From Beijerinckia sp. L45 (GTDB lineage Bacteria; Pseudomonadota; Alphaproteobacteria; Rhizobiales; Beijerinckiaceae), in assembly GCF_009765775.1 (NCBI RefSeq), contig NZ_LMUU01000027.1, positions 1-51,929 of the forward strand: a stretch of 51,929 bases of DNA, in the 5' to 3' direction. The notes beneath the pieces are model-generated. The model saw only the letters and a list, made by a program, of their open reading frames with translations. It made no database searches and had not been told where the DNA came from. A program made the translations under genes and the position numbers. Positions 1 through 8,902 of this stretch are shown here, one piece after another (within the stretch, counting starts at the first letter, position 1; every line of letters starts with the position of its first letter).

Positions 1-131
1 CCAGCGACGGCTCGCTCGAAGCGCGCCTGACCCGATCGATCGCGGGCGTCGATCCGGACGTCACCATCGTCAACGTCGGAAACGCGGACGACCACGCCGG
101 CATGCTGACCCGCGTCATCAAAGGCGAATGA
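1..131 (+). CDS. C-terminal end of an unidentified protein (partial)
   Basis: The window opens inside a reading frame that starts at base 3 and ends with TGA at 129-131. The last 42 residues are visible, including VTIVNVGNADDHAGMLT and a terminal RVIKGE. The alternation of a short beta strand and helix looks like the end of a soluble alpha/beta enzyme. An amino-acid-kinase-like fold is one possibility, but too little is present to assign a family. The gene is separated by about 110 bases from the GntR regulator, so it probably belongs to a different transcription unit. Confidence 0.5.
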   Translation, partial: SDGSLEARLTRSIAGVDPDVTIVNVGNADDHAGMLTRVIKGE

Positions 132-164
132 GGTTCACGTCGATTCAACGAACCAATTTAAAAC

Positions 165-175
165 TGGTACGACCC
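165..175. promoter_or_regulatory. Candidate FadR/GntR-type operator
   Basis: The sequence TGGTACGACCC lies in AAACTGGTACGACCCTTG. FadR-subfamily GntR regulators commonly bind TGGTNNNACCA; this site matches at all positions except the last base. It lies about 70 bases upstream of the GntR gene at 243, where an autoregulatory operator for the regulator-ABC-GGT operon would be expected. The assignment rests only on consensus and position. Confidence 0.45.
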
Positions 176-242
176 TTGCCAAGAGGCTTCACAACCTTCA
201 GACCCTAGACCTCTTTATGTTTTTAAGCCTTTATAAGTCACC

Positions 243-998
243 ATGGTAGATCCAGCCTGTGAAACCAACGATCAAAGGTTGAGCGCGAGCATCGACTCCG
301 CTTCGAAGCGCGCGCTCGACGGTTTGCGAGCACTGCTCGTGCAGCACGCGTCCGATCCCGAGCGGCCATTGCCGCCGGAGCGCGACCTTGCCGCAGATTT
401 TGGCGTCGGTCGCGGTTCGGTGCGCCGTGCCCTTTCAATTCTCGAGATGGAGGGCCTGGTCTGGCGCCGTCAGGGCAAGGGGACGTTCGTCGGGCCGATC
501 CGCCGCGGCGCTGCCCTCAACGTCGCGACACTTTCGAGCCGAACCAATCTGAGCGAGGTCATGGAGGCGCGGCTCCATCTCGAGCCCTCGCTTGCCGCCT
601 TGGCCGCCGTCCGGGCCAGCCCCGAGCAGGTGACGATGCTGCGGCGCCTCGCCAAACAGACGGCGCAGCAGCAGCGCGCCGGGGACGACCCCGACGAGTT
701 GGAGCGTTGCGACAGCGCCTTCCATCGCGGCATCGCCGAAGCCGCCGGCAACCGCCTGCTGCTGGATATTTTCGAGCTCGTCGACACGATCCGCGTCGAT
801 CCGACATGGCAGGCGCTGCGGCAGCGGGCCCGCACCGCTGACCTGCGGACCGGATACATGCGCGATCACGACCTGATCGTCGATGCCATCGCCGAGCGCA
901 ACTCGGTCACCGCGGCCGCGGCAATGCGCAGCCACCTTCGCACCCTGCAAAAAGCTCTCGACGACACCATTCACGGCGACCTGGAGGGGCGTGCGTGA
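243..998 (+). CDS. GntR-family transcriptional regulator, FadR subfamily
   Basis: This is a 251-residue protein with an N-terminal winged helix-turn-helix. LPPERDLAADFGVGRGSVRRAL contains the recognition helix, followed by the wing GLVWRRQGKGTFVG. The helical C-terminal domain has FCD features: an E-x-R-LHLEP start, CDSAFHRGIAEAAGN and a later RDHDLIVDAI with the HxxI pattern that holds metal or ligand in FCD proteins. Such proteins repress or activate adjacent catabolic operons in response to small carboxylates or amino acids. Its stop codon overlaps the start of the next ABC ATPase gene, so it is likely the first gene of the peptide-uptake operon and its autoregulator. The ligand cannot be told from sequence. 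Confidence 0.9.
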   Translation: MVDPACETNDQRLSASIDSASKRALDGLRALLVQHASDPERPLPPERDLAADFGVGRGSVRRALSILEMEGLVWRRQGKGTFVGPIRRGAALNVATLSSRTNLSEVMEARLHLEPSLAALAAVRASPEQVTMLRRLAKQTAQQQRAGDDPDELERCDSAFHRGIAEAAGNRLLLDIFELVDTIRVDPTWQALRQRARTADLRTGYMRDHDLIVDAIAERNSVTAAAAMRSHLRTLQKALDDTIHGDLEGRA

Positions 999-1990
999 CC
1001 GCAGGTCTCCGCGACGTCCTCAGCGTGCGCGATCTGACGGTTCGCTTCGGTGGCGCTCCGGCCAATGTCATCGACGGCATTTCCCTTGACGTCGCAGCCG
1101 GCCGCACGCTCGCCATCGTCGGGGAATCCGGCTGTGGCAAGAGCGTAACCTCCATGGCGTTGATGGGGCTGCTGCCGTCCAATGCCACCGTCGCGGCGAC
1201 GGCGACGACGTTTCTCGACGCGCCCCTGCTCGGGCGGGACGAAAAGCATTGGCGCGACATTCGCGGCAACCGGATGGCGATGATCTTTCAGGAGCCGATG
1301 ACGGCGCTGAACCCTGTCTTCAGCATTGGCGACCAGATTGCCGAAAGCATCGCCCGCCACCGGGGCCTTTCCGCCAAAGCGGCGCGGGCGCGCGCTCTGG
1401 CGATGCTGGAGACGGTGCGCGTGCCCGATGCCGCGCGGCGCCTCGACGCCTATCCGCACGAGCTGTCCGGCGGCCTGCGCCAGCGCGTGGTCATCGCCAT
1501 GGCGCTGGCCAATGCGCCGGCGCTGATCATCGCCGACGAACCGACGACGGCGCTCGACGTCACCATCCAGGCGCAGATCCTGTCCCTGATCGCCACGTTG
1601 CAGGCGGAGACCGGCACGGCGATGATCCTCATCACCCACGACCTCGGCGTTGTCGCGGAAGTCGCCGACGACGTGGCGGTGATGTACGCAGGCCGCATCG
1701 TCGAAAGCGGGCCGGTGGCGGCCCTGTTCGACGATCCGCAGCATCCCTACACGATCGGCCTGATGGGCTCGATGCCCTCCCAAGGTCCACGCGGCGGGCG
1801 ACTTGCGACGATTGCCGGCCGTGTTCCGACACCGGCCGAGATGCCGCCGGGCTGCCGCTTCGCCACCCGCTGCCCCTTCGTCGTCGAGGCCTGCCGCACG
1901 GCGCGCCCGCCGTTGCGCGCGATCACGCCGGGCCACGACGTCGCCTGCATCCGCGCGCCGCTGGAGCAGCATCTGGGTGCGGCGGCGTGA
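995..1990 (+). CDS. Peptide ABC transporter ATP-binding protein (DppD/OppD type)
   Basis: This 331-residue cytoplasmic ATPase starts at GTG 995, overlapping the GntR stop by four bases. Walker A is GESGCGKS (residues 43-50), the Q-loop is [11 protein letters not shown], the signature is LSGGLRQR, and Walker B is [13 protein letters not shown] with the H-loop ITHDLGV. The C-terminus carries the oligopeptide/dipeptide extension with the Cys cluster [15 protein letters not shown], found in Dpp/Opp/Gsi ATPases, which can bind an iron-sulfur cluster in some members. It pairs with the next ATPase to energise peptide import. The overlap indicates translational coupling. Confidence 0.93.
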   Translation: MTAGLRDVLSVRDLTVRFGGAPANVIDGISLDVAAGRTLAIVGESGCGKSVTSMALMGLLPSNATVAATATTFLDAPLLGRDEKHWRDIRGNRMAMIFQEPMTALNPVFSIGDQIAESIARHRGLSAKAARARALAMLETVRVPDAARRLDAYPHELSGGLRQRVVIAMALANAPALIIADEPTTALDVTIQAQILSLIATLQAETGTAMILITHDLGVVAEVADDVAVMYAGRIVESGPVAALFDDPQHPYTIGLMGSMPSQGPRGGRLATIAGRVPTPAEMPPGCRFATRCPFVVEACRTARPPLRAITPGHDVACIRAPLEQHLGAAA

Positions 1991-3075
1991 GCCTCGCCGC
2001 GCATCCGATCCTCGAGGCCATCCACCTCACCAAGCATTTTGCCACGCCGCCCGGCTTTCTCCAGCGCGCCAAGCCCCCTGTGCAGGCCGTCACCGACGTC
2101 TCGCTCGCGGTCCGCAAGGGCGAGACGCTGGCGCTGGTCGGCGAATCCGGCTCGGGAAAGTCGACGCTCGGCCGCCTCCTGCTGAACCTGATGCCGGCGA
2201 CATCGGGCGACGTCCTATATGATGGTCGTAATCTCGGAAATCTTAGCGCGAGCGCGCTGCGCCAGGTGCGCCGCGACCTGCAGATCATTTTCCAGGATCC
2301 GTTCGCCTCGCTCAACCCGCGGATGAGCGTGGAAGCCATCGTCGGCGAGCCGATCTGGCTGCATTCCACCATGAGCCGCGCGGATCGGCGCGCCCGCGTG
2401 GCGGACCTGCTGAAGACCGTCGGCCTCGCGCCGGAGCAGGCCGGCCGCTACCCTCACGAATTCTCCGGCGGTCAGCGCCAGCGTATCGGCATCGCCCGGG
2501 CGCTCGCCTCGGAGCCGCGGCTGATCCTCGGCGACGAGCCGGTGTCGGCCCTCGACGTCTCGGTGCAGGCGCAGGTGGTGAACCTTTTGGAGGACTTGAA
2601 ACATCAGTTCGGCCTGACGCTGCTGATCGTGGCGCATGGGCTCGGCGTCATCCGCCACATGAGCGATCGCGTCGCGGTGATGTATCTCGGCGAGATCGTC
2701 GAGCTGGCGCCGGTCGACGCTTTGTTCGAGACGCCGCTGCATCCCTATACGCAGGCGCTGATGACCGCGGTGCCGGTCAGCCATCCCGGCCTGAGGCGGC
2801 CGCGCGCGATCCTGAGCGGCGAGATGCCAAGCCCGACGGCGCCGCCGTCCGGCTGCCGCTTCCACACGCGCTGTCCGCATGGGCGGCCGCTGTGCCGGGA
2901 CGAAAAGCCGGTCTTCGAGCGGTTGGATGACGATCGTCATGTCGCCTGCCATTTCTGGAAAGAGCTGGCGAATGCCGGAGCCGGCAGCCTCGCGCCGCCG
3001 CCAGCCAGCGCCGCATACGTTACGCGGCTCGACCTGTTCAAGACCGCTCAAGCGACGATGGAGAGCCACCCGTGA
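1987..3075 (+). CDS. Peptide ABC transporter ATP-binding protein (DppF/OppF type)
   Basis: This is the second ATPase of the importer, about 362 residues. GTG 1987 is the preferred start because it overlaps the previous stop (GTGA) and places [17 protein letters not shown] at the N-terminus; the frame stays open upstream through DppD only as an antiphase shadow. Walker A is GESGSGKS, the signature is FSGGQRQR, and the C-terminal GCRFHTRCP extension is present. Walker B reads LILGDEPVSALD, with Gly where Ala or Cys is usual, and the H-loop is VAHGLGV, with His kept but the following Asp replaced by Gly. These are mild deviations and the protein is probably active. Confidence 0.92.
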   Translation: MSLAAHPILEAIHLTKHFATPPGFLQRAKPPVQAVTDVSLAVRKGETLALVGESGSGKSTLGRLLLNLMPATSGDVLYDGRNLGNLSASALRQVRRDLQIIFQDPFASLNPRMSVEAIVGEPIWLHSTMSRADRRARVADLLKTVGLAPEQAGRYPHEFSGGQRQRIGIARALASEPRLILGDEPVSALDVSVQAQVVNLLEDLKHQFGLTLLIVAHGLGVIRHMSDRVAVMYLGEIVELAPVDALFETPLHPYTQALMTAVPVSHPGLRRPRAILSGEMPSPTAPPSGCRFHTRCPHGRPLCRDEKPVFERLDDDRHVACHFWKELANAGAGSLAPPPASAAYVTRLDLFKTAQATMESHP

Positions 3076-4574
3076 CACGCCTCAGGATTCTGATTGCCGC
3101 GCTCGCCCTGCTCGCCAGCACGGCCGCTTTCGCCGAAACCACCATCAAGATCGGCATCCAGGACGATCCCGACTTCCTCGATCCCGCACGCTCGCGCACC
3201 TACGCCTCGCGCCTGGTCTTCACGGCGCTCTGCGACAAGCTCGTCGACGTCGCGCCCGACCTGACCTTCGTGCCGCAGCTCGCCACCGCCTGGACCTGGA
3301 GCGCCGACAACAAGGTTTTGACGATGACGCTGCGCGACGGCGTCACCTTCCATGACGGCGAGCCTTTCGACGCGGCAGCGGTGAAATTCAACCTCGACCG
3401 CTCGCGCACGCTGCCGGAGTCGCTGCGCAAGAGCGAGATCGCCTCGATCGTTAGCGTCGACGTTGTCGATGCCAAAACCGTCGCGATCAACCTGAAGCAG
3501 CCCGACGCCACGCTGATCGCCCAGCTCTCCGACCGCGCCGGGATGATGCTGGCACCAAAGGCCTCGACCGGCGACGTCGGCGCCAAGCCGGTCTGTTCGG
3601 GCCCCTACAAGTTTCTCCAGCGCGTCCAGCAGGACCGCATCGCGCTGACCCGCTTCGACGGCTACTGGAACAGGGCGGCCTATCATTTCGACAAGGTCGT
3701 CTTCCTGCCGATTCCCGACACGTCGGTGCGGCTCGCCAACTTGCGCGCCGGCGATCTCGACATCATCGAGCGCGTGGCGCCGACCGACATCAAGACGGTG
3801 AAGGATGACAAGAGCCTTCACGTCTTCAACAATCCCGGCCTCGGCTTCTCCTTCATTACCTTCAACGTCGCCAACGGCGACCGCGCGAAGACGCCGATCG
3901 GCCAGGACAAGCGCATCCGCAAGGCGTTCGAGCTGGCGATCGACCGTTCGGCGATCAACGACGTGGTGTTCGAGGGCCTCTACACGCCGAGTAACCAGCC
4001 GTTCCCGCCGACGAGCCCGTTCGTCGACAAAAGTTTCGCGCTTCCCGCCCGCGACGTGGCGAAGAGCCAAGCGCTGCTCGCCGCCGCCGGCGTGAAGACG
4101 CCACTCGATGTCGAACTGACGGTGTCGAACAGCCCGATCACTCAGCAGGTCGGCCAGATCATCCAGGCGATGGCCGGCGAAGCCGGCTTCAACGTCAAGC
4201 TCGTCGCCACCGAATTCGCGACGCTGCTCAGTCAGCAGCAAACCGGACGCTTCCAGGCCAGCATGCAGTACTGGTCCGGCCGCCCCGGTCCGGACGGCAA
4301 CATCCATCAGTTTCTGACCTGCAAGGGCAGCCAGAACGACAGCCATTACTGCAATCCCAAGCTCGATGATCTGCTCAACACGGCGCGCACGACGACCGAC
4401 CTGGCGCAGCGCAAGGCGCTTTACGCGCAGGCGCTGCCGATCCTGGCCGACGACATGCCCAGCATCGACCTCTATTTCGAGCCGCGGCTGATCGTGATGC
4501 AAAACAAGATCAAGGGCTTCGTCCCGAATCCGGATGGGCTGATCCGCCTGAAGGACGTCGAGGCGAAGCCGTGA
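3072..4574 (+). CDS. Peptide ABC transporter periplasmic substrate-binding protein (SBP_bac_5)
   Basis: This is a 500-residue family 5 solute-binding protein starting at GTG 3072, with a 4-base overlap with the upstream ATPase. The signal peptide TRLRILIAALALLASTAAFA is followed by ETTIKIGIQDDPDFLDPARS, the typical mature start. Family features follow: LATAWTWSADNKVLTMTLRDGVTFHDGEPFDAAAVKFNLDR and, later, VCSGPYKF and RKAFELAIDR. It captures peptides or related ligands in the periplasm and hands them to the DppBC-like permeases. Its neighbour, a gamma-glutamyltransferase, suggests gamma-glutamyl peptides such as glutathione, but sequence alone does not fix the ligand. Confidence 0.93.
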   Translation: MTRLRILIAALALLASTAAFAETTIKIGIQDDPDFLDPARSRTYASRLVFTALCDKLVDVAPDLTFVPQLATAWTWSADNKVLTMTLRDGVTFHDGEPFDAAAVKFNLDRSRTLPESLRKSEIASIVSVDVVDAKTVAINLKQPDATLIAQLSDRAGMMLAPKASTGDVGAKPVCSGPYKFLQRVQQDRIALTRFDGYWNRAAYHFDKVVFLPIPDTSVRLANLRAGDLDIIERVAPTDIKTVKDDKSLHVFNNPGLGFSFITFNVANGDRAKTPIGQDKRIRKAFELAIDRSAINDVVFEGLYTPSNQPFPPTSPFVDKSFALPARDVAKSQALLAAAGVKTPLDVELTVSNSPITQQVGQIIQAMAGEAGFNVKLVATEFATLLSQQQTGRFQASMQYWSGRPGPDGNIHQFLTCKGSQNDSHYCNPKLDDLLNTARTTTDLAQRKALYAQALPILADDMPSIDLYFEPRLIVMQNKIKGFVPNPDGLIRLKDVEAKP

Positions 4575-4599
4575 CGACCGGCGCCTACGGACAACGCGC

Positions 4600-5547
4600 A
4601 TGATCGCTTTCATCGCGCGGCGGCTTGTCGGCGCCATCCCGACGCTGATCCTCATCTCGCTGTTCGTGTTCACGCTGCAAAAGCTGCTGCCCGGCGATCC
4701 GATCCTGGCGATGGCGGGCGAAGAGCGCGACCCTGCCGTGATCGCGTTGCTGCATGAAAAATACCATCTCGATCAGCCGATCCCGATCCAGTACATCCGC
4801 TGGGTCGGAGGCCTCCTGCAAGGCGATTTCGGCATGTCGCTGCGCACCGAGCAGCCCGTGACCACCCTCGTCGCCTCGAAGCTGCCGGTGACGCTGGAGC
4901 TTGCCGCCCTGGCTCTGATCATCGCCCTCGCCATCGGCATTCCCGCCGGAATCATCGCGGCGCTGCGCAAGGGTACCGCGCTCGATTACGGCGCCAATAT
5001 CGTGGCGCTGTCGGGCATTTCGATCCCGCATTTCTGGCTCGGCATTCTGCTGATCATGCTGTTTTCCGTCAAACTGAAGTGGTTGCCGGCCTCCGGCTTC
5101 GTGCCGCTGTTCGACGACCCCGTGCAGAACTTCAAGACGCTGATCTTGCCGGCCTTCGTCGTCGGCGTGGGCCTTGCCGGCACGCTCATGCGGCACACGC
5201 GTGGCGCGATGCTCAGCGTGCTCGGCACCGACTACGTCAGAACCGCCCGCGCGAAAGGCTTGATGCCCCGTTCCGTGGTCCTCAAGCATGCCTTCCGCAA
5301 CGCTCTGATGCCGATCGTCACCCTGACCACACTGCTGTTCGGCGAGATGCTCGGCGGCGCCGTGCTGACGGAGCAGGTTTTTAGCATTCCCGGTTTCGGC
5401 AAGATGATCGTCGATGCCGTGTTCAACCGCGACTATGCCGTTGTGCAGGGCGTGGTGCTGTGCGTCGCCGTTGGCTTCGTCCTGCTCAATCTGCTTGCCG
5501 ACGTCCTCTACCGCGTCATCAATCCGCGGCTGAGGACGGCATCATGA
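4600..5547 (+). CDS. Peptide ABC transporter permease (DppB type)
   Basis: This is a 315-residue inner-membrane permease. The N-terminal segment FIARRLVGAIPTLILISLFVF and LLPGDPILAM are hallmarks of DppB/OppB/GsiC. About six transmembrane helices are seen. The EAA coupling loop DYVRTARAKGLMPRSVVLKHAFRNALMP contacts the ATPases, and the C-terminal part GAVLTEQVFSIPGFGKM is conserved. It lies 25 bases after the binding-protein gene and overlaps the DppC-like gene by four bases. Confidence 0.93.
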   Translation: MIAFIARRLVGAIPTLILISLFVFTLQKLLPGDPILAMAGEERDPAVIALLHEKYHLDQPIPIQYIRWVGGLLQGDFGMSLRTEQPVTTLVASKLPVTLELAALALIIALAIGIPAGIIAALRKGTALDYGANIVALSGISIPHFWLGILLIMLFSVKLKWLPASGFVPLFDDPVQNFKTLILPAFVVGVGLAGTLMRHTRGAMLSVLGTDYVRTARAKGLMPRSVVLKHAFRNALMPIVTLTTLLFGEMLGGAVLTEQVFSIPGFGKMIVDAVFNRDYAVVQGVVLCVAVGFVLLNLLADVLYRVINPRLRTAS

Positions 5548-6422
5548 CGATGATCGAGACCGTCAGCCCGATCCTGTTCCGCCCCCGCTCGACCTCGCGC
5601 GCGCTGCAAAAATTCCTCGGCAATAAGGGCGCGATGATCGGCGCTGGCATTCTAATCGTGTTCGCGCTCGCTGCGATCTTCGCGCCATGGATCGCGCCCT
5701 ACAATCCGATCAAGACCAACTTTCTCGTGATCCGCAAGCCGCCGTCGGCGCTGTTCTGGCTCGGTACCGACGAACTCGGCCGCGACCTGCTGTCGCGCCT
5801 GATTTGGGGCGCGCGCGGGTCGCTCGTCGCCGGCGGCATTTCCGTCGCCATCGCGATGGCGATCGGCGTGCCGCTCGGCCTGCTCGCCGGCTATTTCGGC
5901 GGCAAGCTCGACGCGCTGATCTCGCGCATCGTCGACGCTTTGCTCTCTTGCCCGTTCCTGGTGCTCGCCATCGCGCTCGGCGCCTTTCTCGGGCCGAGCC
6001 TGATCAATGCGATGATCGCCATCGGCCTATCCGCGATGCCGATCTTCGCGCGGCTGACGCGCGGCCAGGTGCTGTCCATCCGCCACGAGGATTATCTTGA
6101 GGGCGCCCGCGCCATCGGCCTTCCCGATCGGTGGATCATCGCCCGCTATGTGCTACCCAACATCCTTTCGCCGCTGGTCGTTCAGGCGGCCCTGACCATC
6201 GCGTCCGCGATCCTTGCGGAAGCCAGCCTCTCCTTCCTCGGCCTCGGCCAGCAACCGCCCTACCCGTCGTGGGGATCGATGCTGAACGCAGCCCGAAACT
6301 TCATGGAACAGGCGCCGTGGATGTCACTTGCGCCCGGCGCCGCCATTTACATCACCGTCCTCAGCTTCAACCTGCTGGGCGACGGCCTGTCCGACGCGCT
6401 CGACCCCAAAAGCCAACACTGA
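5544..6422 (+). CDS. Peptide ABC transporter permease (DppC type)
   Basis: This is a permease of about 292 residues. ATG 5544 is chosen because it overlaps the DppB stop (ATGA). The frame is open upstream to 5460, but that segment lies inside dppB. A hydrophobic N-terminal helix (AMIGAGILIVFALAAIFAPWIAPYNP) is followed by the DppC signature FWLGTDELGRDLLSRLIWGARGSL, the EAA loop YLEGARAIGLPDRWIIARYVLPNILSP and ILAEASLSFLGLGQQPPYPSWGSML. It heterodimerises with DppB to form the import channel. Confidence 0.93.
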   Translation: MTMIETVSPILFRPRSTSRALQKFLGNKGAMIGAGILIVFALAAIFAPWIAPYNPIKTNFLVIRKPPSALFWLGTDELGRDLLSRLIWGARGSLVAGGISVAIAMAIGVPLGLLAGYFGGKLDALISRIVDALLSCPFLVLAIALGAFLGPSLINAMIAIGLSAMPIFARLTRGQVLSIRHEDYLEGARAIGLPDRWIIARYVLPNILSPLVVQAALTIASAILAEASLSFLGLGQQPPYPSWGSMLNAARNFMEQAPWMSLAPGAAIYITVLSFNLLGDGLSDALDPKSQH

Positions 6423-6434
6423 CAGAGATTTTTC

Positions 6435-8027
6435 ATGCATACCCTCGACTTCAGCCGCCCTTACTCGTCCGCCCGCTCGCCGGTGATGGGCCGCAATATG
6501 GTATCGGCCTCGCAGCCGCTGGCAGCCCAAGCGGGACTCGAAATGCTGCGCCGCGGCGGCAGCGCCGTGGATGCGGCGATCGCCGCCGCCATGGTCCTGA
6601 CGGTGGTCGAGCCGACCGGCAACGGCATCGGCAGCGACGGTTTCGCCATCGTCTGGGACGGCAGCAAACTGCAGGGCCTCAATGCCTCCGGTCGTGCGCC
6701 GGCTGGTTGGACGCCGGCGTATTTTGCGGGGCGCAAAACCATGCCGGTGCGGGGCTGGGATGCTGTCACCATCCCCGGTGCCGTGTCGAACTGGGTCGCG
6801 TTGTCCGACCGCTACGGCAAGCTGCCCTTCGCCACGCTCGCGGAGCCGGCCATCCGCTATGCTCGCGACGGATTTCAGGTCACCCCCATGATCGCCGAGC
6901 TGTGGCGTCAGGGCGGCGAGGCTTTGAAGGATCAGCCAGGCTTCGCCGATTGTTTCCTGCCCAACGGCCGCGCCCCGAAGGCCGGCGAACGGATCAAGAT
7001 GCCGGGCCACGCCCGCAGTCTCGAGCTGATCGCGCGGACCAAGGGCGAAGCCTTTTATCGCGGTGAGCTCGCCCGCGAGATCGTCGCCTTCTCCACTGCC
7101 TGCGGCGGCGTCATGAGCCTCGAGGATCTCGCGAGCCACACCGTCGATTGGGTCGACACAATCTCCGTGCCCTTCGCCGGCGCCGTGGTGCATGAACTGC
7201 CGCCCAACGGCCAGGGCATCGCCGCGCTCAGCGGCCTCGGCATTCTGGAAGCCCTCGGCATCGGCGATCATCCCGTCGATAGCGTCGAAACGCTGCACAT
7301 CGTGCTCGAGGCGATGAAGCTGGCGCTCGCCGACCTCAACCAGCATGTCGCCGATGAAGGCCACATGCGCGTGCCGACCGCGCATCTGCTCGATCCCGCC
7401 TATCTCCGCGAGCGCGCCGCACTCGTCGGCCCCACCGCCGTCGATCCCGGCCACGGCACGCCGAAGCCGGGCGGCACCGTCTGCCTCTCCGCGGCGGACG
7501 AGGGCGGCATGATGATCTCCTTCATCCAGTCGAACTACATGGGCTTCGGCTCCGGCGTGGTCGTGCCCGGCACCGGAATCAGCCTGCAGAACCGCGGCGT
7601 CGGTTTTTCGCTCGATCCCGCCCACGTCAATGTCGTGGCTCCCGGCAAGCGGCCGTTCCACACCATCATCCCCGGCTTCGCGATGAACGCCGACGGCACG
7701 CCGCTGATGGCCTTCGGCCTGATGGGTGGCCCGATCCAGGCGCAGGGCCATCTTCAGATGATGCTGCGCATCCTAAGCTACGGCCAGAATCCGCAGGCCG
7801 CCGCCGACGCACCGCGCTGGCGCCTCGAAGGCGGCCTGAAGGTGGCGGTCGAAAGCAGTTTCGACCCCGATGTCGTCGCGGCGCTGCGCGCGCGCGGCCA
7901 CGACATCGAGGTGCAGCCGGCGAACGGCGTTTTCGGCTTTGGCGGCGCGCAAATCATTCTGCGCACGAAGGACGGTTATGTTGCCGGCTCCGATCCGCGC
8001 AAGGACGGACAGGCCGTCGCCTATTGA
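6435..8027 (+). CDS. Gamma-glutamyltransferase family protein (YwrD-like)
   Basis: This is a 530-residue Ntn-hydrolase with no signal peptide, so it is probably cytoplasmic. The N-terminal GRNMVSASQPLAAQAGLEML and VVEPTGNGIGSDGFA are typical of the family. The autoprocessing nucleophile is predicted to be Thr348 in GGTVCLSAAD, followed by the small-subunit start SFIQSNYMGFGSG. Length and N-terminus resemble the cytoplasmic YwrD group rather than secreted GGTs of about 580 residues. Oxamate amidohydrolase (HpxW) is a related alternative. It starts 12 bases after the DppC gene, so uptake and hydrolysis of gamma-glutamyl compounds is the likely joint role. The substrate is inferred, not shown. 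Confidence 0.88.
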   Translation: MHTLDFSRPYSSARSPVMGRNMVSASQPLAAQAGLEMLRRGGSAVDAAIAAAMVLTVVEPTGNGIGSDGFAIVWDGSKLQGLNASGRAPAGWTPAYFAGRKTMPVRGWDAVTIPGAVSNWVALSDRYGKLPFATLAEPAIRYARDGFQVTPMIAELWRQGGEALKDQPGFADCFLPNGRAPKAGERIKMPGHARSLELIARTKGEAFYRGELAREIVAFSTACGGVMSLEDLASHTVDWVDTISVPFAGAVVHELPPNGQGIAALSGLGILEALGIGDHPVDSVETLHIVLEAMKLALADLNQHVADEGHMRVPTAHLLDPAYLRERAALVGPTAVDPGHGTPKPGGTVCLSAADEGGMMISFIQSNYMGFGSGVVVPGTGISLQNRGVGFSLDPAHVNVVAPGKRPFHTIIPGFAMNADGTPLMAFGLMGGPIQAQGHLQMMLRILSYGQNPQAAADAPRWRLEGGLKVAVESSFDPDVVAALRARGHDIEVQPANGVFGFGGAQIILRTKDGYVAGSDPRKDGQAVAY

Positions 8028-8229
8028 TAGGCCGCTTGCGACCGCGCAGGCGCATCGCCATTCGGCGGCGTCTGCTGCGATGAATATGTGATGTGTGACA
8101 GTCAGAAACCGGCTATACACATTGTTAGACACAGTTCGAAGGCAATGCGCGCCGCTCCGCGGCTCGTGATCTGACTGGTAACGGCTCCCTGATGGCGACC
8201 ATGCAAGGTCGGCACGAAGGACCGGCTGC

Positions 8230-8832
8230 TTGAAGTCAGAACGGGCCGCCATGGCGAATGCATTTCAGCTCAGATACGAGCATGGCCGACTGTATCGCCA
8301 ATTTCAGGTTTCTAACGCCTATGCGTCCTGGGCGAGCGACGTGACCTTCGAAGCCGGAAGCCTCGTCGCAACAGTGGGATGGGATACCGTCGGCCGATCC
8401 ATTCTGCGGTTGGCGAATTTCGGCTTCAAGATGCGGCATGGCGTCTTCCCGATGACGAGCCATCGTTCGGAATCGATCAATCTCGACACGCCATCCCAAA
8501 CTTTCCGGGAAGGCCGCTGTCTGGTGCCCGTCGATGTCTTCTACGAGCAGGGACTCGGACCTGACGGCGACATCGTCCGGTCGTCCTACGGGTCATATGA
8601 CGGCAGTATGCTCGGGCTCGCCGCGCTGATCAGGCCGGAAGGTGCCGGCCTTTCCGTGACGATCCTGACCATTCCCGCGGGCGTGACGGTCGGCAGCGCG
8701 AACGGGCGGATGCCCGCGATCGTCGGAGAAGACGACTACGATCTCTGGCTCGACGACACGACGCACGCGAAGGCCGCGATCAATCTCATTCGTTTGCCGC
8801 GCGACGATCTTCTGGTCGAACGGCCATTCTGA
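8230..8832 (+). CDS. Degenerate SRAP (YedK/HMCES-like) family protein
   Basis: This is a 200-residue protein recognised as SRAP fold from REGRCLVPVDVFYEQ (family RRCLVPADGFYEW), GLAALIRP, LTIPAGVTVGSANGRMPAIV (family TTxAN...HxRMPVIL) and DYDLWL. Active SRAP proteins keep Cys2, which crosslinks abasic DNA, an Asn-Ala-Arg motif and a His before RMP. Here no Cys follows the start Met (MAN... at the internal ATG 8251), NAR is replaced by RSE, and the His position is Asn; the Glu of the YE motif is kept. TTG 8230 has a good AAGGA eight bases upstream, while ATG 8251 is an alternative start. It is probably inactive in crosslinking and may have a different role. Confidence 0.72.
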   Translation: MKSERAAMANAFQLRYEHGRLYRQFQVSNAYASWASDVTFEAGSLVATVGWDTVGRSILRLANFGFKMRHGVFPMTSHRSESINLDTPSQTFREGRCLVPVDVFYEQGLGPDGDIVRSSYGSYDGSMLGLAALIRPEGAGLSVTILTIPAGVTVGSANGRMPAIVGEDDYDLWLDDTTHAKAAINLIRLPRDDLLVERPF

Positions 8833-8853
8833 AACCGCTCGCGGGTGATGGGC

Positions 8854-8879
8854 TCTGTCGGAAGCGTCCTCCCGACAGA
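8854..8879 (+). terminator. Hairpin between convergent genes, possible terminator
   Basis: A perfect 8-bp stem (TCTGTCGG / CCGACAGA) with a 10-base loop lies between the SRAP-like gene and the convergent small gene ending at 8903. No T-run follows on either strand, so it is a weak terminator candidate or only a structured 3' end. Confidence 0.35.
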
Positions 8880-8902
8880 ACCTGAAGCGATGTCGGCTGG
8901 CG

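Noticed and set aside
1249-1986. Upstream extension of the second ABC ATPase frame
   Set aside because: The segment lies inside the first ATPase gene in another frame and is Arg-rich; the GTG at 1987 overlapping the previous stop is the natural start.
3048-4673. 541-residue minus-strand frame opposite the substrate-binding protein
   Set aside because: It is an antisense shadow of the SBP gene with no signal peptide, motif or plausible start.
6324-7751. 475-residue minus-strand frame opposite the gamma-glutamyltransferase
   Set aside because: It is an antisense shadow; the plus strand has clear GGT motifs including the nucleophile Thr.
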